DNA of 64,000 nucleotides from the NCBI GenBank assembly GCA_030544235.1, contig CM060463.1, forward strand, positions 18,725,690-18,789,689. Direction: 5' to 3'. The DNA is from Lepturacanthus savala (taxonomy: Eukaryota > Chordata > Actinopteri > Scombriformes > Trichiuridae). Below the pieces are notes generated by a model. It was not told the DNA's origin. It saw only the letters and a list, made by a program, of their open reading frames with translations, and ran no database searches. Positions 39,878 through 57,630 of this stretch are shown piece after piece (within the stretch, counting starts at the first letter, position 1; every line of letters starts with the position of its first letter). Position numbers and translations under genes: made by a program.

Positions 39878-40020
39878 GTCTTTCTATGCCCTTGACTGAG
39901 GCTCCAGAAAACATGAAGTCATGCTGGGAGGACCCCATGAGCAAGTGATTTCTCTCTGCTTTGCTCTGATTGACGTCCAGCCAACCAAAAAGCCTGTTAC
40001 AGTTCACATGTACCAGTGTG

Positions 40021-40026
<6 letters not shown>

Positions 40027-40073
<47 letters not shown>
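40027..40073. repeat. (TA)n microsatellite
   Basis: About 23 TA units. Confidence 0.95.
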
Positions 40074-45311
<5,238 letters not shown>

Positions 45312-46446
45312 CTTACATGTGGGTGACTGTCACAGCGATGTGAAAATTAACATCCACTTGGCTCTACGTGTGTAGAGTTCCTTCACTCTCTGAAGAGCAT
45401 TAACGAACACATACAAGTGTAGGGTGTAGGGTACATTGTACATTGTATTTCTTGAAAATACTCCCCTTGACACCACTGTAGACCCACCCCTCCTCCTCCT
45501 GTTTTCCTGTCCCTCCCCCCCCCTTCCACCACCAACCCTCAGTCCAACAGTAGGCCTCTGTTCATCCCTATCTCTAATCCTCCACTGTTCCCTGGTTGCC
45601 ATGCAGTGGGCTGTCCATCAGTGACCCAGTAACAGTTTCTAGGAGAGGAGTGTCATTTTATTGTCGTGATTAATTCCTCTCCTATTCATACACCCTCCTT
45701 ACTTCATATTTCTCTGCTTCTGGCTTCTCCTTCACCCGCTCTCCAGCACTCCTTAAGCCCATTTCTCTGCTTTAGCCTCATCTTATCCTCCTTCCCCTCC
45801 AAATCTCATCTATCATTCCTCTCCTTCCTCATCTCCTTCAGTGTCCTTCACCTCTATTTTCAATCCACCTTCCGTCTCTCTTTGCTGTCACTGGTGCAAA
45901 CCATGTTATCCTTGGGGTAGGAATCTATAAGAGAGACTATCCACTCACCTTGATGGGGGCATCAGCTCCGGTTAAATAAAGCTTGCTAAACGATCTGACT
46001 TGAACACCTCTGAACAGTCATAACCAAAATGTAATATTGAGGGGGGGAATGAAACAGTAATGTGATTACTATTAATGAGCAGTGTTCGGGATAACCATTC
46101 AATTCAGTGGTATGTTCAGTGGAAAAGCGCCTGCTGGTGTTGACAGAAATAGATGCAACAAGACCGAGGATGTCAGTGTAATGTGGAAAATGCCCACATT
46201 TGGAGTTGGAGGGTTTGGGTGGATAACTTGTCTGCAAAAACAGATTTAAAAAAGACAGATAAAAAAAATATTTTTTACAGTACATTATAGTTATTTTGGC
46301 CTAAACCCAACCGACCTACAAGACCTCAACCATAACATTGTCTTATGGTTTGGAATTGCTGGAAAATGTGTATTTGTGCATTGCATCAAGATGCCCCTTT
46401 GCATTTTAATCCAGATGTACCCAGCTGAAGCAGTTGCTCATAAAAG
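45312..46446. other. Unassigned intron, pyrimidine-rich
   Basis: 45480-45860 is strongly C/T-rich on the plus strand (for example CTCCTTCCCCTCCAAATCTC). No exon or transposon end recognised. Confidence 0.45.
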
Positions 46447-46702
46447 GGGTACACTGTAAAACCATGACCTTAGATTTAAGGTAAATACCTGGCAGTAATT
46501 ATCAAGAAATTTACTGTAATCATTTTATTTATTTATATATTTATTTTTTGACAGTATAAGTAGTGTACGTCTGTTTATAGTATTGTGTCTTTATTGTTAT
46601 TGATTTTCTACAGTAATACTTATTGTAAAAATATACAGCAATTTCAACTGTACTTAACAGTAAATAACTGCTGATTTCACAGCAAAGTTTTACAGTGTAC
46701 CC
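46447..46702. mobile_element. Miniature inverted-repeat element with perfect 16-bp ends
   Basis: GGGTACACTGTAAAAC (46447-46462) is exactly complementary to GTTTTACAGTGTACCC (46687-46702). The body is 256 bp, AT-rich and non-coding, with internal ACAGTAAT/TTACTGTAA words. CACTGTAAAA ends are common in fish miniature elements. No unambiguous target duplication, so the superfamily is left open. Confidence 0.75.
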
Positions 46703-46785
46703 TTTGACATCCATATCTTACACTGAGGGTGTGACAAAAAGGTAATATTTGACACACTGAGAATGAGAACAAGTTAGATACAAGT

Positions 46786-46794
46786 GTGTGTATA

Positions 46795-46843
<49 letters not shown>

Positions 46844-46861
46844 GTGTATAAATGTGTGTGC
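46786..46861. repeat. (GT)n microsatellite, interrupted
   Basis: The long GT run at 46797-46837 is followed by CGTGTGTGTATAAATGTGTGTG. Confidence 0.9.
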
Positions 46862-48011
46862 AAATGTGCATAGAGGATTTTGAATTGTTAAAAGTGTTGA
46901 GTAATTTAGTGATTGGAGAATTATTTATTTCTTCAAGTCATTTTTCCAGCACTGGAGATTGGCTTAAAGCTACAACTTGCAAGCTCTGTGAATCAAGAAA
47001 ACAAAGTCACCCACTCTTCTCTCCCACAATTAGTTGTAGCTATTACAATATAGTTTCAGAATATGGAAAGCTTATAAAACCTGTTTTTGTTTGTGTGTAA
47101 CGTGTGTTTCCTGACATTTTTACTGCACAAACTTAAAGTAGCTGAGAGTTACTGTTGTTTGTCACAGATGATGAGGACCTCAAAAAGATAAGACTTCCTG
47201 GAGAAGGAGAGAGCGCGTGTGTGTGACTGATACACAAATGTTGGATTTATGCTACGGTTGAATGGCTTTATTTCACTTTTATGAGAGAAAAAAAAAAGCT
47301 TCAAGGATGATGACTGATCCAGGGGAACTTTTTTCACAGTATTGGTTTGAAAGTGTGTTGTATCTTCCAAAAACATTTTTTTTCAGAAACATTAAGGTCT
47401 ACTCAAGGTCTTCATGTGCAAAGTCATCACACCCACAAATAAACGTAAAACTGTTCTAGTAACAGTGTGCACTGAGGATTGGGTCTTTACAGTGTATAAA
47501 GTAACATACCTTATCCACTGTACTCTCGATGTATATGTAGAATGGAGAGTTTACATGCTATTGTGCAAAATACTCAGAAGAAAAAATCTAAATAGATTAA
47601 AGTTGCACAGGCATTGCGATCTACCAAGCCAAAAGGCAATTTCTGCGATGGAGACTGAGTCTGAGTTTAATACGTTTCAAGGGAAGGTGCTAACTGCCGT
47701 GCATAATTAATGTGCAAAGCAGGGAAGTCAGTAAATCAGTCTGCATTGATCTGTAAATAAATGTGGGTGATTCTGTTGTCTGCAATTACTTAATACCATA
47801 TGAAAAGCTCCTCTACAGCATCTGAAGGCACAGTACAGTGTTGCAGTGCAGGACTGATATGTTGATAGATCTGCTGTAATGAAGCAGGAGCAGAGCACCA
47901 TTACACACAGCCATTCACTGCACTAACCTTCATTAAATCAATTGAAAATGGCTGACATGCACTTCAACATACATGAGACTGGTTAGGTTGATAGTCAACT
48001 TTTATCATTAA
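46862..48011. other. Unassigned intron sequence
   Basis: Nothing recognised. 47820-47960 is repeat-poor. Confidence 0.4.
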
Positions 48012-48310
48012 AACTAATGTTGCACCGATCGATCGGCTGCCGATCATGATCGGCCGATATTGCCTAAAAGTAGCCTGATCGGCGATCGGAAAAACATGCC
48101 GATAAAAAAGCAGATCACGTGATGTAAATTATTAGCGACCACTTTCAAACTGACAAACACACTACAAAACAATAAGTGCATCCAGGGACGGACTGGACCC
48201 GTTTTAGCCAGTCTCTCTCTCTCTCTCTCTCTCTCGGTGCGCAGCTCGTGTAACCATGTCCATTCTCCTGTTTTCGTTGTGTGGAGGCGGGCCATGAAGC
48301 CAGTAACCAA
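48012..48310 (+). mobile_element. hAT-type element, left end and subterminal block
   Basis: Starts AATGTTGCACCGATCGATCG, with dense GATCGGC/GCCGATC repeats to about 48095, the signature of a fish hAT group (TTGCACCGATCGATCGGC..). A (TC)n run follows (48211-48235), then a GC-richer part. The right end was not found. Confidence 0.55.
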
Positions 48311-51300
48311 TCACAACATGATTTTTCTAAAAAAAACTGTCATTTTCGACCAATCCTAATAATCCTCTGCTTCAGTGCAACAGTGCAAACGCTGTTGTGT
48401 AAGATCAATGTCACCACATACAAGGTGAGATACATTATAATTATTTCTGAAATAGTCTTAGTCTGATAAATTATATATATATATAGTATTGTATTCTGAA
48501 CCATCCAGACATTTCCTGCAGAAAAGCTCATTTTGCACTTGCAAACACAACACAAAACCCTCATTTAAATGCTGCTTTCTTTCATGTTTGTACCTGTTGT
48601 AATTTAAACAGTTATCCTTATTAAATTACCCACAAAGCAATATTAGTGCCTGTCTATTGTATATTATATTGTATATACATTTCTGAATCTTTCTTTTTAA
48701 TCTTTAATGCACTATAATAAAACAATCACACCTGTAGTCCTTAATCCCGTGAGGGACTGGAATTTGAGTTTCCATTTTTCACGAGTTGGCCCCTTTGACT
48801 CATTGAAATCTCTGGAAAGAAGTGAATGTGGAAGTGGTTTCTTACCTCTAGCCATAACCCTAACCCTTTGGGACAAGTGCACATCCAAAATGCTGTCCTT
48901 TGTGCAGGTTTTCCTGTGTGTGTACTTAATTTGAAATCAGGTTCTAATCACACAATCTGGCATTTAAGGGGTTCAATTTCAGGAACTCTGAATATTTGCT
49001 ATGTATGGTGATGACTGAAGTTAATAATAGTATCTATAAAAAAGGAACAAGTCCTAGGTTTATAGGAAGGTGTCGTGGGGATCTATGAGCTAGGTCAGAT
49101 GAGCCTCAGATCCCACAACTAAGTTGTTTTAGACAAGTCTTTTCCTTTTCCAAAAATACTTCCCAGCCAACAAGGGAAAATTTAAAAATATACTCAATCA
49201 TTAAAAAAATGAGCAGAGTCTGGGAAGGTCTTCACTGCAATGAGAATTTACTGAAAATATCAATGATACGGAGCAAGAAATTCTTGAGGCCATCCTAGAA
49301 ACAGTCTGAAAATCCTCCCATAGGCCTTAGCTCAGATAGCTGGCAAATTCCCATCTATTCTGACCAGTTTTACATCAAAAACTTGTCCTTGACTTTTTTT
49401 TATTTGAAACTGTCAAGGTTTCTCTACAATTAGAAAGTATTCCTCTATTCCTCTTTAGGAGACTTACCTCAGTGAGTTTTTGGAGTCATGGTTTCCCACC
49501 ATTAAAAACCATTGTTCCCTATATTGTTTTTTTGTTTTATAAAGAATGAAAAATATTTCACATCAGATATTAACATATTTCATTGTCTTCATTCCACCTA
49601 TAATACACACATATTATTAATTAAAAATGTTTCACTTTTAATTTAACCCATGGTAAAGTACAGACATGAATTATTATCAGAACACCTTTTCCTTTGCCTC
49701 TGCCCGATTTGCACTAAAACCATTACCTGACCTTGAACTTTCAGTATGCTCATTTAACCACAATGTTCTTTAAACACAGCAGAGCATGTTTCAGGTTCTT
49801 TTCATTACTTTGTGATTTGAACATAGACTGAACAATACAAGGGTGAAATCTGTTAATGTAGGGTTACTGTGCTGTGGTGAATGTTTTGCAGTGTGGAGAT
49901 AGTGGATAGCGCTGCTGAGCAGGAAAGCCGTGGCTTTCATGACATGATTGAAGGACAACACCCTCAGAGGCTGAGAGGGGGGTCAGGTGAGGATGGGGTA
50001 AGGGAGAGTGGTGAGGACGGAAAAAAGGGAGGGTGGGCTTGTTATTGAAGGCAGGAGCGAAAGACACATTGATGAAAAGCCACCGAGTGAAAGAGGGAAG
50101 GGAAAGAAGAGAGGATGAAGGGGTTAGGGCGGGGTCCATGCATAATTACATTTTCTGTTTGAGCAGTATTGGGAATCAATAATGTAATTCATAGAAAAGC
50201 CATAGAGCTGCCTCCTATTGGCATTCAGAGACATGAGCCTCGCTTGCATCCCAAAGAGCTAAAACAAGAGAAGGGGTGTCTGTCATTGAAACAAAGACTC
50301 ACCTTTGTTCATCCTGAGTCTTTAAGTCTCTCCAACAATACCTCAGAAAAAAAAAAAAAGTTGGAGACTTTGACTTTCCATTACAACATGATTGACATTT
50401 TTGTCTCCTGCCACTACCACTTTGTTTAATTAATTTTAATTTACTTAATTGAATTTAGCATGGTTTATCCTCTTAGAGTTTTTTTCTCTATTGTTTACTC
50501 ACAAATACTGGTACTTGAGACACAGTGACCACAACATGTAAATTATGCACCAAACCCCTGAAGCAATGCTGCTAAACTACAAGCACGAATCCTGCTTTAC
50601 ACTCAAATTACACAATTTTTTTTCAAAACACGACACAAAATTCTCTGCATTTGACACAATTTTCATGAAGAAAATCTCTTGTTTTCACAAGAAACAGTGC
50701 CATTCAAAATTCAAAGTTTAATTGCCCCACTATACACACTGCCCATCACATGGGAAAACACGTATCATACATTTTTTACCCTATATGTTCCATTCCTCAA
50801 TCTTATTGAAGCGTTTTCTCCTGGAGATGGAAAGGGTATGGGCAAAATCCACAACCATGTATACCCCTTCTCTGAGCTATGGAAGACATGTGGAGATAAA
50901 GCAATTGATGCTTTTCATGGCTAGAAGAGACATAGAAATAGAAGAGATATAGCAGCAGGGTCTTTTTTAAACTATATTCATTTTTTTTGTTGTTTTTTTT
51001 TGTTTTGTATGGAGACCACAGCATGTGCAACTTTAGTGTTGTACGTAATGTGCACTATGTACATTGTTTTTGTGGGGAAAACAAAATATATTTGTTATAG
51101 TGTATTTGTATGTTGTATGAGTATAAGAACAATATTTAAAAAATATATATATATTACAACAAACCTATATTTGTACTGTCTGTAGAAAGTGTAACACTGA
51201 ACAAAAAAAGATGATGGATGAATGGAGAAGTGTTTTTCATTGATGTTAGTGGTTTACACTGAGCACATCAGTGTTCATCTGATTCTTGTTAAGGTCTATT

Positions 51301-51461
51301 GATACGATGGTTTATGTCTGTGAAACCAAATACCATCTGTTTAGGAGATTTGAAGGGTTTTGCCCATTGTGTGTTTGTGTGTGTCTTTTAATTTTGTGTA
51401 GAGTTCTGAAAGTACAAGGCATCCTTACAGAAAAAATGTGTGAACAGCCAAGAAAAACTGT
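48311..51461. other. Unassigned intron sequence
   Basis: 48853-48867 has two telomere-like CCCTAA units. 49900-50140 is purine-rich on the plus strand. 50930-51180 is T- and TA-rich. No exon. Confidence 0.4.
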
Positions 51462-51675
51462 AAGATGCATCCCCTTTTTCAGTTTTATTTCCAAAAATGG
51501 TATGCCCAAATTGTAAGTAGAACAGTTCCTACATGTCGTTCTAAAGCCCTGGCTATTGGATTATCAGATTTGGATGGTCTCGTCATGGGAAATTACCATT
51601 TGTTTAGACGGTCCTCTTTGGTTTTCAAGCTGGCTATCTCCCAACCCCATGCTTTGATGCTTTTTGACGCCCTCC
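51462..51675 (+). mobile_element. Truncated copy of the TTAA-type miniature element
   Basis: Matches 54930-55170 in order: CCCCTTTTTCAGT, AAAATGGTATGCCCAA, TTGTAAGTAG, ACATGTCGTTC, GATTTGGATGGTCTCGTCAT, GGCTATCTCCCAACCCCATG. The right third and both TTAA borders are lost. A short ATTCTAA tandem lies just after it (51697-51730). Confidence 0.7.
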
Positions 51676-54665
51676 CACCCCACACCTCTGAATTGAAATT
51701 CTAAATTCTAAATTCTAATTCTAAATTGAAATTCCCCACTGAAACCCACCATCACCAGTGTAAATTTAAACACATTAGAGTATACAACTTGACTGTCATC
51801 TGGGACATTTAATCACCAGCATAGACTGATTTACTGACTGATGCACTCTAGTAGTGATTTAGTCAGGGAAAACATGTTGCCTGGCACCCACTTACTGAAA
51901 ACGCATCACTGGCTAGTCAAAGCTAAGTATCCCAAAATGCATGTCCATCATTACTGTCAGTAATAATATTATACTCAACATGATAACAAAAGGATGTTTT
52001 TTAAACACACCCTCAGGCAAGTCCAATTTCTCTATAGAAGGACAACAGCAAAAGGTAAAATGATTGAACTATCCATGGTAAACCTGCATTACTCCAAGCT
52101 TCAGCTTTGACTGGCTGTGCTTGCTGTGAAGACATTGTTTTGTCCTGTGAAGGAATATTAGCTACATTTCAGATGTGGTTGCTTTTAGTTTGACTTCATA
52201 GGATGCAGGTAATGAAAGATTTGATGATAATATATTGCGAGAGATTTACTTGATTGCATTAAAATAATTCCTTAAAACCTCCACATAGTAAACTCTTTGG
52301 AATTGCACTGCAGCTTGTTACGAATTGAAAATTAAAGGTGGCCTTCAGCAAGTCTAAAAGAAACTCTGGGCATGTCATTTTAGCATGATTTTGTCCTGTG
52401 AAAGACCTTTAAAATGCCAAATCACGGAGCACAGTGTAGCCATTAGGAAAGAAGCTGTCAGAAATCCTGTCGTCACCTTTTATATAAGCCAAACATTTTC
52501 TTTAGCAGAGATATACAGTAGAAGGTCTCTCAGCCTGAGAGGAGCCAATTTAAAGGTCCATACCAGCAGAGGGATTCTTGGGATTTTTTTTTCTATCTGA
52601 ACATCTCACTCCCAAATGAAATAAATGAGAAAATGAATTGTAAGGAAGGTAAAGGAACACATACAATTATATTTCAACAAGGCAATTCAAACAGCTTTAT
52701 ATAAAACATGGCAAGACAAAATGTCAAAGCAACATTTAAAACAAAATAAAATAAGTTAAATAGAAAATAAAAATGAGCAGGGGAGAATCGATTGATTTGG
52801 ACCTGCAGACCTTTAGTTTTCTGGTGGTTCTCTTCAGATATGTGCAACATATAAACATGATGATGTTTCTCAAGATTTAGTTTTGAATCTGAGGACAGAA
52901 AACAGACTTGTCCCAGATTATCTGAGAGGTCTAGATGGTTCATACCACAGCAGCAGATCAGAAAATACATGTAGTTTTTAACCTAACAGCAGTATTTTAA
53001 AGTCAGTTCAGACAGACAGGAAGCCATTGTAAAGAGAATTATACGCTGCCAAAACATTGTTCAGTTGTAAAAAAAAAACAAGGTTTTCAGTGAAATACTC
53101 CACTGTTGTAATATTTTTGACTGTGAGATGGAATTTTATTTTGTTAAAAGGTTTGAAGAATAGTATCTGATAGGTCTTAGGTCACAATGTTTGAAGTCAT
53201 TAAAAGCATTTATAATTATTATACATTAATGAGTGCAATTCTGTAAACCCAATGAATATACCTGGTGTTTACAGTTGTTTTTTTTTTTCCAATTAGTAAA
53301 ACACAATTTTTCAAACCAGGCTGGTTTTATCAAAAATACTTAACACAATTCATACAGGCACATACAAGAATTTCAAAATATCTCCTCTATCCTGCAAAAT
53401 AAAGGACTGCAACCAAAACTACTCATTCATATTACTATTTTTTTGTCTAACTAACTAAACACTTTTTGGCATGATGAAAAGAAATATCATCTTTATATAT
53501 GATCACATAATAAAATTGTTCAAATTGTAGAACATTCTTCAGAGTGTTTTACATTTATTGATATATTTTTTTTCACCAAACAAGTCAGTGCAACATATGC
53601 ATCGTGGATATATTTACATTGGAGTGAACAATAATATGCTCATAAAAAAAGAGCAAACTGAAATATAAAATAAAAAAGAGGCAAGACCCCTTGCGCTTCT
53701 TGTTTCTCTCTGCCACATTTTCCATAATTGTAAAAACAAGGTGCTGACCTGTGTTCTTTTTATAGTGCTTACTTCCTGATTAAAGTGTTAACAATTAAGC
53801 AGTGAGGTGTTTGGCCCGGCGGCTCCTCTATTGGCCAATTAACTTATGTAGTGTCATTTTGAATGGCAGTGTTTTAAAATGTAAACATGTGACCTTATGA
53901 CACATTGTTGGGTCTTATGCCTGTTCAGTGCATTTAAAAAGTACCAATTTGAATTGCAAAATGTGTGTAATGCAGAAAACGTGTTTAGAGTTTTGAAGAC
54001 TTGGGAACAGGTTTGTGTCTTAAATAATTGTGCTATGCATGTCAATTTAGTGTGTTAGCAATTGTAAAATACTGTAATATTCAAGCTTTGTTGATGGTTT
54101 AGCACAGGCAGACCAGAGAGTAACATCCAGTTCAATGTTAATTATAATTGCGTTAACTTGTTACCCAAGTCATGATGTAACTACCCTCAGGACATCTACT
54201 TCTGCCACTCATGACACTCATGTATTAACCAGGGGGGTTCACTTTGTCTGTCAGGACTATTTATTTCATGAGGACGTTTCAAGTGACTGAATTATCATTA
54301 TGTGTTGCACCAAAGCCACTTTAACACAGATTAACTGGCCACCAAAGCAAAAGAGGAGGCCTCCAATTTCAGACAAAGATGTTTCATTATCATTCTTTAT
54401 GATGAACATTTTTGCATTTGGTGCTGCTAAACACTTATGGTCACACCAGGCGAGGACTGAGGATGCCCTTAAATGTATATAAGATAACTTGGCTGTGTTT
54501 TCTAGACAGCGCGAATCCACAGATACTTATTCTTTGTGGTTGACCTTTATTCCCACTGTGAATGTTATTACGAGGCAGCTTGCATGGTAAGTCAGCTAAG
54601 GACACAGTTGGCTGTCATCCTGCCCAGCAGGTATCCAGGCAGAGCGCTGAAGCTGTGCTGCTGTT
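51676..54665. other. Unassigned end of intron 1
   Basis: AT-rich DNA with no exon before the acceptor. The last 400 bases show no other strong acceptor that I would rank above 54707. Confidence 0.4.
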
Positions 54666-54707
54666 TATGCTAACCCGCCTGTCCCTGTGTTCTTCTCCCC
54701 CCCACAG
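54666..54707 (+). promoter_or_regulatory. ptprg: 3' splice site (branch point, polypyrimidine tract, AG) for ptprg exon 2
   Basis: TGCTAAC at 54669-54675 matches the vertebrate branch consensus, with the likely branch A at 54673, 34 nt before the AG. A pyrimidine tract (TCCCTGTGTTCTTCTCCCCC and following) runs into CACAG at 54703-54707. Spacing and order are textbook for a strong constitutive acceptor. This decides the exon frame: a longer open frame across this site reads a different phase and is not used. Confidence 0.8.
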
Positions 54708-54824
54708 CGCTGACAGGAAGCCAAGCCGAGTCCCAAGCCCCTATCCAAGGCCTTCGCAGAGCCACGGCCGGCGGGACAAGACTCCGGAGAGCTGCCACCG
54801 AGGAGACCTACTGGGCCTACTCAG
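54708..54824 (+). CDS. ptprg: Internal exon of receptor-type tyrosine phosphatase gamma (probable coding exon 2)
   Basis: The exon is 117 bp, bounded by a polypyrimidine tract plus AG (54706-54707) and by CAG/gtgtgt at its end. Read with a two-base start (CG completing a split codon, Ala if exon 1 ends in G), it gives 38 full codons without a stop and ends with one G of a split Gly codon, so it is a symmetric phase 1-1 exon. The peptide starts LTGSQ, has a basic stretch RRATAGGTRLRRA and ends TEETYWAYS(G). From family knowledge, vertebrate PTPRG exon 2 also starts LT after Ala, carries a basic run and ends YWAYSG, just before the carbonic-anhydrase-like domain; PTPRZ1 has a different sequence here. 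PTPRG is a type I membrane receptor phosphatase acting at the cell surface, and this segment would be extracellular, after the signal peptide. GC content is far above the flanking DNA. The ohnolog (a or b) cannot be told. The central part is divergent, so the identity rests mainly on the two ends, phase and context. Confidence 0.82.
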
Positions 54825-54830
54825 GTGTGT
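54822..54830 (+). promoter_or_regulatory. ptprg: 5' splice site of ptprg exon 2
   Basis: CAG/gtgtgt. The last exon base is G and GT lies at 54825-54826. It is a usable U2-type donor although positions +3 to +6 (gtgt) are weaker than gtaagt. A GT-rich run follows and could provide shifted competing GTs. Confidence 0.75.
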
Positions 54831-54918
54831 GTTTCTGGGTGTGTGTGTTTATAAGCCAGTCTGAGTCTTACCACAGAGAAAAGTGTGATGACTCTTTACT
54901 TGTTTCCATGTGTCCTGG

Positions 54919-55323
54919 TTAACCTCTTAAGGCATACCCCCTTTTTCAGTCTTATTTGCGAAAATGGTATGCCCAATTTGTAAGTAGCACAGTTCCAACA
55001 TGTCACATGTCGTTCGAAAGCTCCAGCTATTGGTGATCAGATTTGAATGGTCTTGTCATGGGGAAATTTCCATTGGGTTGCACTGCTGTTAATCCGAAGG
55101 TGGTCAAATTTTCATAGTCAAATGTCGTTCCATATTGGCTTTCTCCCAACTCCGTGCTTCGATTGGCTCATGCATGGCGTCAGCCGATGCAAAACAACTC
55201 CAAGACCATAATTGGTGTGTTATGTGTGCATAGAAACCAATGACTGAAGCATAGTATCGCTGTAAATGACCCCCCACCGCTCCCCCTGTATCGCTCACAG
55301 TACAGTGTGTCTTAAAAGGTTAA
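54919..55323 (+). mobile_element. TTAA-flanked miniature element (piggyBac- or Kolobok-type)
   Basis: TTAA at both borders (54919-54922, 55320-55323). The ends TTAACCTCTTAAGGCATACC and, inverted, TTAACCTTTTAAGACACACT match at about 16 of 20 positions. It is 405 bp and non-coding. TTAA target use is typical of piggyBac and Kolobok elements. It starts 94 bp after the ptprg exon donor, and a relative lies at 51462. Confidence 0.65.
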
Positions 55324-56472
55324 ATATTTTCAAATGGGAAGAAACCCATAGTGAACTTTACAGAAACAGCTCTCTTAGAAATGTGTTGGGGTAGAACAGT
55401 TAATTCCAAAAACATGAAATGTTTTCTGGTAGATGGACATTGTTGTGTCGTTCTCTTATGTCTTAAGTGCATAGGTTCAAAACCTCAGAAAGAAAAGACC
55501 AAAGCATACCAAAGATATGCAAACTGACATAGTGTTACAGAATCATCAGTTCATCAGTTCTGTTGCCAGAATTTATAAAAGCCATGATTATCAAAGAAAA
55601 TTAGTCTCCTTTCAAAGAATAACCTATTGAAGTAAGTGGATTTGATTTTGTTTATTAGAATATCTGTGAGAAAAAAATGTCTTTGAGACCAGAGGTCTGA
55701 ATATATGAACGATGTCTCCTCTTGTGTGGGTAAGTGGCTTCTTCTTCCTGGCAAATGGCAACAAAGCATTTGTGTTTTTCTCCATATATTGCAGTCTTAT
55801 ATTGTATGATTAACAGTCACAGAATGAGAGGGAGTTGTAGAATTTAGTTGGCATGCAGGCAGCACAGGAATGATAATAATGAAATAATGAAATAGGAGTA
55901 AAAAGTAATGAAATAGCTCACAAATACTTGTGTTCTTCTGTAAATGCCCTGGAAGATGTGGAAATCTTGTTGAGGGGATCAGTAATATGAAAATCAACTT
56001 ATCACATACTTATATATTTAGCTTGTTGTCATGATTCAGGATGATGCACATTTCCAAACCATTAATTCCATCAGTTCGACAATAGAGTCATGTCACACTT
56101 ATCATACTGCTCTCAGAGTTTATAATTACTAGAGTGACTAATTATGGAGGCTTTAAATGTGAAACATCTGCAGTAAGTGCAGTTTTCCCGCACAACATGT
56201 TACTGTAACACCAAAGTAAGCACAAGAGTGTTGTGTCCCTGTCTGTGCCCTGGGTTTACAGTTACAAAGGGAGAGACTCTCTCATCTACAGTTTGGATGA
56301 ACACAAAACCTTTCTACTTAAATCATCACTACTAACACAGATCTAAAAATTCAATATCACAGACCTTTAAACTCCGTCACATGTGCCTCTATCGGGGAGC
56401 AGAAGCTATGTCTGACAGTGTTGAGAAAAGTTATTTTACATTCTGTGAAGGACAAAGTATGATTTAGAGCAT

Positions 56473-56473
<1 letters not shown>
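55324..56473. other. Unassigned intron 2 sequence
   Basis: AT-rich, nothing recognised. Confidence 0.45.

Positions 56474-56537
<64 letters not shown>
56474..56537. repeat. (GT)n microsatellite
   Basis: About 32 uninterrupted units. Confidence 0.95.
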
Positions 56538-56538
<1 letters not shown>

Positions 56539-57630
56539 GTGGTTGCATTTTCTCATAATTTGTGAGGAATTATGCACATTTTTCTCCTTACCATTACTTG
56601 TAAACCCCATCAAAGGTCTAAATAGGCTTAAGACGTAAAAAAATAGAACACAGAAATGGTATACTTCTGCAGTTACACTTAATATTTTAAGTACATAAGT
56701 GTGTTCACAATATGCAATGTGTGAAAATGTATTCTACGCACTAAATTGGTGCACTCAAATGGCTGAAATGTTGAGTGTGGATTGTAGTGACGAGGGCAGG
56801 AATTTCACGAGGGCCATGACTCCAACTCTCTCAAATTGGCCTTGTGTCCTTGAAAAAAAATATCTGCCAGAAAGCCACAGTGGCCTTGATGCCCCGCCTC
56901 CGTTAATTTTGCAGTTTTGTAGTCTGCGTCTTTTCTGTCAACACAGCATCACACCAGCGTCTTTTCAGAAAATAAATAAATAATCATTGGGTTTTGATTT
57001 GGACTCGCTATGATGACAACTAGACACCAATTTATCACCACCCAACCAGCTAAAGCATGAAATAGTAGTCACATAGTCACATCATATTAATGGAGATATT
57101 TGGCTTCAATATTGAGATACCATAATTTGAAAGGCTGGTTTATTAGTGTTTGTTTTCAGAAAACATACGCTTAATTTAATAATTCAGATCTCTGACATGA
57201 GTGCTACTTTGGAAATTAAAAGTCACATGTTTATGTTTCATTTATGGCCATGGTGACAACACAAAAGGCCAAGGGGCTTTACCCCTAAAATTATGAAATT
57301 CCAGGCCTTGTAGTGACGTAGCGGGAGAAGTAGCAATAACTGAAGCAGATGAAACGTGGGAGGCATACAGATCTGATACGGGCCGAAATGTCTGATTGTA
57401 ACACAAATAAACACACAACAGTAAAACACAATGCTTGTTTCAATTGGCTGCAACGTGGCGGTGATCAGATGTAGAAGAAGAAGCTGTCGAGTCATTTCTG
57501 ATAAGAGCACGGCAGCAGTGTTTGATTTGGGACAGTACCGCTGGTACTGATAAACGTGTGTGATTTGGGAAACAGGTACATTGTGCGAAACAATTTCCCT
57601 CCACTTTTGTCTAAAACTGAGGGACGCTGA
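56538..57630. other. Unassigned intron 2 sequence
   Basis: 57290-57620 is GC-richer and looks repeat-like (GGGACAGTACCGCTGGTACT with inner inverted GTACCG/TGGTAC), but I cannot name a family. No exon. Confidence 0.4.

Larger units (their letters stand above)
38742..40026. other. Unassigned intron interval
   Basis: 39280-39420 and 39650-39800 are GC-richer and repeat-poor. Microsatellites are listed separately. No exon. Confidence 0.4.

Noticed and set aside
54562..54864. 100-codon frame covering the ptprg exon
   Set aside because: It reads through the acceptor and donor in a different phase. The splice-bounded frame with YWAYSG is the supported one.
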